Source: Chryseobacterium sp. (GTDB lineage: Bacteria > Bacteroidota > Bacteroidia > Flavobacteriales > Weeksellaceae). Taken from it: DNA of 10,051 bases. The stretch lies in NCBI GenBank assembly GCA_003852805.1, contig RDDY01000366.1, positions 1 to 10,051 on the forward strand, read 5' to 3'. Positions 6,921 through 10,051 of the stretch are shown here, in pieces. Below the pieces are notes generated by a model. The model was not told where the DNA came from. It worked only from the letters and a program-made list of their open reading frames with translations, and made no database searches. The position numbers were made by a program, and so were the translations under genes. Within the stretch, counting starts at the first letter, position 1. Each line of letters opens with the position of its first letter.

Positions 6921-7609
6921 TAATCATCCTGCTACTGCTCAGCGTCTTGGTCGGTGTGCTGCTCGGAAAATTCTTCGGTGGCAACGAGCGCTTGGCGCGC
7001 AGACTGTTGGTACTGAGTGCAGGGTTTCTGATCACCATCTGCGTAAGCGAGGTCTTCCCTGAGGTGTACGAGCAAGGCGGCGCACAGATGGGCTTTTGGA
7101 TTGTGGGCGGCGTGCTGCTACAGATGTTGCTGGAGAGCCTGACCAAAGGTTTTGAGCACGGCCACTTTCACATGCACGACACAGGCAAACAGATATTGCC
7201 GTCGGCGCTGATGTTCGGTCTGTTCATCCACGCTTTTGTAGAAGGCATTCCGCTGGCAGACGAGGTCAATCCTTTGTCGCCTTACCTTCTCGGCATCTTA
7301 TTTCACAATCTGCCGATTTCATTTGTTTTGGGCGCATTTCTGCTGAGTCCGAAAAACCGCACGAAGTTTTCTTGGCTTATCATTTCGCTTTTCGCCGCTG
7401 CCTCTCCGTTGGGGATGGTTTTGGGGGGATATTTCAATCCTGTTTGGCAACCTTATTTCTTGGCGCTCGTCGGCGGGAACTTTCTGCACATATCGGCCGT
7501 CATCATCTTCGAGAGCAACCGTCATCATAAAATGGATTGGGAGAAATTCTCACTTGTTGTGCTGGGTGTGCTTTTGGCGATGGCCGGGCACCTGTTTCAT
7601 CGACATTAA
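6917..7609 (+). CDS. ZIP-family divalent metal transporter
   Basis: The predicted protein has 230 residues, starting at the ATG that overlaps the preceding stop (ATGA, 6917-6920). The same frame is open further upstream, but that part lies inside the methyltransferase gene and would give a charged N-terminus in front of the first helix. About eight hydrophobic segments run through the protein. The transport-site signatures are present: H105 and E109 in HAFVEGIPLA (TM4) and H130, P133 in HNLPISFVLG (TM5). A histidine-rich loop HGHFHMH (81-87) between TM3 and TM4 is typical of ZIP proteins and probably senses or hands over metal. Expected role: import of zinc, or possibly iron or manganese, across the inner membrane into the cytoplasm. 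I see no metal-responsive operator nearby. The stop codon overlaps the start of a terminator that serves the opposite strand. Confidence 0.9.
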   Translation: MIIILLLLSVLVGVLLGKFFGGNERLARRLLVLSAGFLITICVSEVFPEVYEQGGAQMGFWIVGGVLLQMLLESLTKGFEHGHFHMHDTGKQILPSALMFGLFIHAFVEGIPLADEVNPLSPYLLGILFHNLPISFVLGAFLLSPKNRTKFSWLIISLFAAASPLGMVLGGYFNPVWQPYFLALVGGNFLHISAVIIFESNRHHKMDWEKFSLVVLGVLLAMAGHLFHRH

Positions 7610-7636
7610 AAAAACGCCGACCGGGTGGCCGACGTT
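7608..7636 (-). terminator. Rho-independent terminator of the T9SS-sorted protein gene
   Basis: On the minus strand, arms 7636-7627 and 7622-7613 form a 10-bp GC-rich stem with two G·U pairs, a 4-nt loop (7626-7623), and seven T residues (complement of 7608-7614). It lies 28 nt downstream of the stop at 7664. On the plus strand the same stem has two A·C mismatches and no T-run, so it is directional; it overlaps the last base pairs of the ZIP gene and would block read-through into it. Confidence 0.8.
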
Positions 7637-7663
7637 TACTTGTTTAAATTGCTGTATCAATTC

Positions 7664-8590
7664 TTATTTGCGGATAATCTGCTGTTGCGAGCTTGTACCG
7701 TCTGAATAGATCAGCTTCAGTGTGTACACTCCTTTTGGCTTGCCCGAGAGGTCAACTTCCGTAGACGCGGCTTCTTGCACCTTGCGGCCGTCGGCTGAAT
7801 AAACTTCTGCTTTTGCCACTTTCTTATCGGCTCGGATGTGGAAAACATCGCGTGACGGATTCGGATAAACGCTTACCCCTTTCTTGGCCGATGCCTCTGC
7901 CACACCCAGCGCGCCCGTTGTAACCTTAACGTCGTCCACCATCATCATATAGACGTCTTTGGAAACGTAATTGATGGCAAAACGGATCGGTTGATTTTTG
8001 TAAGCGTCGAGGTTGTAAGTAACCTTTGTCCATGCTGCGGGAGCAGATATCGCAGATGCGCCTGATATAACGGTAAACTGCGAGGTGGATGTGGGGTTTC
8101 CTTCGCCTACGTAGATAGCCACTTTATATTTTTCCAGGCCGTAATCTTTAGCCAACGACTTCACCCAAAAACTCAACTCATTTGCGCTGTTACCCAGAGT
8201 GATCTTTGGCGAGATAAGCCAGTCGTTGTTACCGGTCACACCACCTTCCGGCACACCGGCCCAAAATGCTGCATATTTTTGTCCGCCGTGGGGGTTGAAG
8301 TTGGAGTTTTCACCGTCGTGGCCGTTCTGCACGCCTGCTACGGAAGGATTGAAAATCTGACATGCCATTGGTTCATACGCATTCGGCCATGGTTTGGGCG
8401 AGCCCGGCGGCGGGTTGTCTATACCACCGATGTAGGTTGACAATTGGTCGCCATCAACCAACATCCACTGACCGATGTTTTGGATGACAAAGTCCTGGTA
8501 AGTCTCGAAGCCGTCTTCAAAGAGCGTCGTTTGTGCATTGCCGAAACAAGCGCCGCCGGCAATTAACACAGAGAGTAATAGTTTTTTCAT
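7664..8590 (-). CDS. T9SS-exported choice-of-anchor J / cleaved-adhesin domain protein
   Basis: The predicted protein has 308 residues. MKKLLLSVLIAGGACFGNAQ is a Sec signal peptide with likely cleavage after Gln20. Residues ~21-225 resemble the choice-of-anchor J / Cleaved_Adhesin fold: FEDGFETY near the start, NDWLISPKITL (122-132), ELSFWVKS (138-145), and MMMVDDVKV (215-223) at its end. This is a beta-sandwich found in gingipain-type and many secreted Bacteroidota proteins. Residues ~240-308 are a type A T9SS sorting domain: VYPNPSRDVFHI (241-252), a central DGRKV (267-271), and GVYTLKLIYSDG...QQIIRK at the end. So it is exported across the inner membrane by Sec and the outer membrane by T9SS, to be released or anchored at the surface. 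No protease residues are seen; binding or adhesion is inferred. Start 8590 was chosen over an upstream in-frame ATG because the signal peptide begins here and the promoter lies upstream of it. Confidence 0.9.
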   Translation of the reverse strand: MKKLLLSVLIAGGACFGNAQTTLFEDGFETYQDFVIQNIGQWMLVDGDQLSTYIGGIDNPPPGSPKPWPNAYEPMACQIFNPSVAGVQNGHDGENSNFNPHGGQKYAAFWAGVPEGGVTGNNDWLISPKITLGNSANELSFWVKSLAKDYGLEKYKVAIYVGEGNPTSTSQFTVISGASAISAPAAWTKVTYNLDAYKNQPIRFAINYVSKDVYMMMVDDVKVTTGALGVAEASAKKGVSVYPNPSRDVFHIRADKKVAKAEVYSADGRKVQEAASTEVDLSGKPKGVYTLKLIYSDGTSSQQQIIRK

Positions 8591-8610
8591 ATTGTAATTA
8601 TTTATTTGAA

Positions 8611-8641
8611 TAAAGGTAGGATTATTTCCGATAGCAGCAAA
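8611..8641 (-). promoter_or_regulatory. Bacteroidota-type promoter of the T9SS-sorted protein gene
   Basis: On the minus strand there is a -33 box TTTG (8641-8638), a spacer of exactly 19 nt, and a -7 box TACCTTTA (8618-8611), one base from the TAnnTTTG consensus. The predicted transcript start near 8605 leaves a leader of about 15 nt before the ATG at 8590, which is A/T-rich with no Shine-Dalgarno sequence, as is usual in this phylum. Confidence 0.7.
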
Positions 8642-8731
8642 CAAAAGCGGTGAAAGCATATAAATTATTTGAACGAACAGCACCTACATTCACAAACAAT
8701 AAAAGAACGGGAGCAATTTCTCTGTTTACAA

Positions 8732-8764
8732 AACTCTGCCAAAGATTAGAACTTTGGCAGAGTT
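8732..8764 (-). repeat. Palindromic hairpin element, family A copy 2; possible terminator
   Basis: 13-bp perfect arms (8732-8744 and 8752-8764, arm AACTCTGCCAAAG) flank a 7-nt loop. The arms match copy 1 at 3716-3748; the loops differ (ATTAGAA against TTTGT), so the arms are conserved and the loop is not. On the minus strand the stem ends in TTTTG, 57 nt after the stop of the DUF420-like gene, so it may serve as that gene's terminator. Confidence 0.8.
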
Positions 8765-8820
8765 GATGAAGGGCAAATATTCCCGGTCGCCAACGGATCC
8801 TCTGTACCTGCAAACAACAT

Positions 8821-9273
8821 TCAAAATAAGTCAAGCGTCATCACATAAATTGCTGCGCCGCTCAATGCAGTATAGATCAAGCCGATAAAAATGACGCCGG
8901 CAAGCGTTCTGTGGCGGCCCGACCTGATACCGGGCAACAGCGTTCTATAGGCACGCAGCGAGAATATAATCTGGTAGGCCCACAAAGCATAAGTCAGAAC
9001 AGCACCGATAATGTGAGTGATCAGTACGAAAGCATAAAGCTTGGTACCCCCGTAAGAACTATCTTTCATCAGACTTCCCGAGCCGCCGGAAAACCGAATC
9101 AAGCCCTCAAGCACAACTACAGCAACAACGCATACCCTAAAAATGACAAGCTGATATCTCTTATGTTTTTCATAGTTAAACCTTACGGCAGTGCGTGCCG
9201 CCGCATAAACGGCGACCGGTGCAAGGAGGTTAAGAAGCAGGACGCCGGTGAGGATCAGTACTGTAATGTTCAT
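8821..9273 (-). CDS. Four-helix membrane protein, DUF420-like
   Basis: The predicted protein has 150 residues with four hydrophobic segments at about 3-25, 41-60, 79-105 and 124-146, so an integral inner-membrane protein. Histidines sit where the DUF420 (COG2322) family has them: H37 in YEKHKRYQ before TM2, H87 in LITHIIGAV in TM3, and H121 in SGRHRTLAG before TM4, followed by the Tyr/Gly/Ala-rich last helix (YTALSGAAIYVM). Length fits. A member of this family, CtaM of Staphylococcus, is linked to cytochrome oxidase maturation; whether that applies here is inference, and no oxidase or heme genes are nearby. The start ATG (9271-9273) has no Shine-Dalgarno. A weak -7-like TAACTTTA occurs on the minus strand at 9357-9350 without a clear -33 box. 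The gene is flanked by two copies of hairpin family A. Confidence 0.6.
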   Translation of the reverse strand: MNITVLILTGVLLLNLLAPVAVYAAARTAVRFNYEKHKRYQLVIFRVCVVAVVVLEGLIRFSGGSGSLMKDSSYGGTKLYAFVLITHIIGAVLTYALWAYQIIFSLRAYRTLLPGIRSGRHRTLAGVIFIGLIYTALSGAAIYVMTLDLF

Positions 9274-9349
9274 GGTTTTCTAAGCAGATTTTTAGCGCAG
9301 CCATGCGCGGTTAAACACGGCCGAAGTGCAATAGACGCGCCGCGAAATC

Positions 9350-9357
9350 TAAAGTTA
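9350..9357 (-). promoter_or_regulatory. Weak candidate -7 box upstream of the DUF420-like gene
   Basis: TAACTTTA on the minus strand differs by one base from TAnnTTTG. The best -33 candidate is TGTG, 18 nt upstream, which is poor. It would leave a leader of roughly 70 nt before the ATG at 9273. Confidence 0.25.
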
Positions 9358-9411
9358 GAGAAAGCAATAACCTTTCACATTTGGCCGCAACATCTTTTGC
9401 GCGACAGTAAT

Positions 9412-9437
9412 ACTCTGCCAAAGTTCGGAACTCTGAG
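9412..9437. repeat. Hairpin element family A, damaged copy 3
   Basis: The left arm ACTCTGCCAAAGTTC is intact (9412-9426), but the right arm reads GAACTCTGAGTT instead of the expected GAACTTTGGCAGAGTT, so about four bases are lost and the hairpin cannot close fully. It is the third member of the family within 6 kb and lies upstream of the DUF420-like gene, whose other flank carries intact copy 2. Confidence 0.65.
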
Positions 9438-9476
9438 TTGATTAACACTAGAGCATCCTGAAAACAAATCGGGTAC

Positions 9477-9608
9477 TCCATGGACTATCCATGGACTATC
9501 TATGGAGTATCCATGGAGTATCCATGGACTATCTATGGACTATCTATGGAGTATCCATGGAGTATCCATGGAGTATCTATGGAGTATTTATGGAGTATCC
9601 ATGGAGTA
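9477..9608. repeat. 11-bp tandem repeat array, 12 units
   Basis: Twelve contiguous 11-bp units with consensus TCCATGGAGTA and no indels. Variation is confined to unit positions 2 (one unit T), 3 (C or T) and 9 (G or C). G at position 9 is replaced by C in units 1, 2, 5 and 6; position 3 is T in units 3, 6, 7, 10 and 11. A degraded thirteenth unit may follow (9609-9619). Most units carry the self-complementary core TCCATGGA. The array is intergenic; no gene is convincing on either side of it to the right edge. Confidence 0.95.
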
Positions 9609-9703
9609 TCCGTAAAGGGTCATACTTTGAAAATATAGGATTTTTCACCATGGTCCTTCCTAAGGAGAGGAAGTTCTAGGGGCATTATAGTCAAGAGTTA
9701 TTG

Positions 9704-9886
9704 AGATTCCTGCGGTGTGACAAAAAGGGCGCTGTTTGAACCACAAAAGGCACAAAAGGTTTTGACACTTAAGACACCTTAGAGTTCCGATGCGACGTTG
9801 TCAAAGTACACAAAAGTCTAAAAGTCTGACGACTATTTATGAGTGCGCAGAGGAAGGCGCTGCTTTCTGTCACTCCGGAAGAGTCT
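9704..9886. repeat. Diverged inverted-repeat pair (arms 9704-9732 and 9857-9885)
   Basis: The left arm AGATTCCTGCGGTGTGACA and onward matches the reverse complement of the right arm at 19 of the first 24 positions, then after a 1-nt gap through a shared GCGC. The arms are about 125 bp apart. The internal segment holds the first copy of the 9-nt-periodic repeat and no open gene. It could be two dispersed repeats in opposite orientation or the decayed ends of a small non-coding element. Confidence 0.5.
9739..9811. repeat. Direct repeat C copy 1, built from 9-nt sub-units
   Basis: The first 46 nt (9739-9784) match 9963-10007 at about nine tenths of positions with one single-base gap; a second matching block (CGTTGTCAAAGTACAC, 9796-9811) aligns with 10030-10044. 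Inside the repeat, CACAAAAGG occurs twice in tandem and GACACTTAA/GACACCTTA follow, giving a 9-nt period. No coding potential is seen. Confidence 0.7.
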
Positions 9887-9962
9887 AAGCGCTGCTAGGT
9901 TTGGCAATAACAGTTCAGACGCCTATGGAATGAGAAAGATTATACTTCGGTTTTGAAACCAA

Positions 9963-10044
9963 AACCACAAAAGGCACAAAGCTTTTGACACCTAAGGCAC
10001 CTTAGAAGGTTTTTATGATTATTTATCCGCGTTGTAAAGTCCAC
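9963..10044. repeat. Direct repeat C copy 2, with a short internal insertion
   Basis: Second copy of the repeat at 9739-9811. The two blocks shared with copy 1 (9963-10007 and 10030-10044) are separated here by 22 nt, against 11 nt in copy 1. It runs close to the right edge of the window, so its true right boundary may lie beyond it. Confidence 0.65.
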
Positions 10045-10051
10045 TATTGAT

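Larger units (their letters stand above)
9274..10051. other. Long intergenic, repeat-rich stretch without a convincing gene
   Basis: 778 bases from the start of the DUF420-like gene to the right edge. It holds the damaged hairpin copy (9412-9437), the 11-bp array (9477-9608), an inverted-repeat pair and two direct repeats. The only longer open frames are those running through the array or antisense to the DUF420-like gene; neither has coding character. No tRNA, rRNA, transposase or attachment site was seen. Confidence 0.7.

Noticed and set aside
8591..8683. Upstream extension of the T9SS-sorted protein to an ATG at 8683
   Set aside because: It would place 31 residues ahead of a clear signal peptide and run through the consensus promoter at 8611-8641.
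8911..9441. A 176-codon plus-strand open frame
   Set aside because: It is antisense to the DUF420-like gene and runs into repeat sequence; it has no domain and a skewed composition.
9477..9608. CRISPR array
   Set aside because: The units are contiguous 11-mers without spacers, and no cas genes are present.
1..10051. Defence system, prophage, integrative element or tRNA gene
   Set aside because: I looked for nucleases, helicases, integrases, transposases, toxin-antitoxin pairs and cloverleaf structures on both strands and saw none that I could support.

Overview
The window looks like a chromosomal segment from a Bacteroidota bacterium, most likely class Flavobacteriia and possibly a Weeksellaceae/Chryseobacterium-like lineage. 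The evidence is a secreted protein with a type IX secretion (T9SS) C-terminal sorting domain, a DUF5686 outer-membrane barrel protein, a promoter matching the Bacteroidota consensus (TTTG, 19 nt, TAnnTTTG-like), and no obvious Shine-Dalgarno sequences at the starts. Family placement is an inference. Base composition is moderate (roughly half GC by eye) and the gene content is mostly core or conserved.

Layout. Positions 2-1297 hold the 3' half of alaS (alanyl-tRNA synthetase), closed by a rho-independent terminator (1321-1349). Positions 1421-3556 encode a DUF5686 outer-membrane protein. Positions 3557-4010 are a gene-poor island with two perfect hairpin elements and two degenerate, similar C-terminal coding tails on the minus strand. 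Positions 4011-6157 hold a minus-strand two-gene unit: a THUMP-domain RNA methyltransferase (RlmL/COG0116 type) whose stop overlaps the GTG start of a membrane-anchored family-2 glycosyltransferase. A 40-bp divergent promoter region containing a 20-bp palindrome (6175-6194) separates it from a plus-strand pair (6198-7609): a class I SAM methyltransferase overlapping by ATGA a ZIP-family metal transporter. A terminator at 7608-7636 serves the convergent gene at 7664-8590, a T9SS-exported choice-of-anchor-J type protein with a well-formed promoter at 8611-8641. Positions 8821-9273 (minus) encode a four-helix membrane protein resembling DUF420.

From about 9274 to the right edge I see no convincing gene. 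This stretch holds a damaged hairpin copy, a 12-copy 11-bp tandem array (9477-9608), a diverged inverted-repeat pair, and two copies of a longer direct repeat built from 9-nt sub-units. It reads as a sink for small dispersed repeats.

How the genes relate: most are independent housekeeping or envelope functions (translation, rRNA modification, metal uptake, outer membrane and secretion, glycosylation). The two overlapping gene pairs imply co-transcription, but I see no single pathway and no defence or mobile system. The most interesting material is the small-repeat content and the symmetric divergent promoter.
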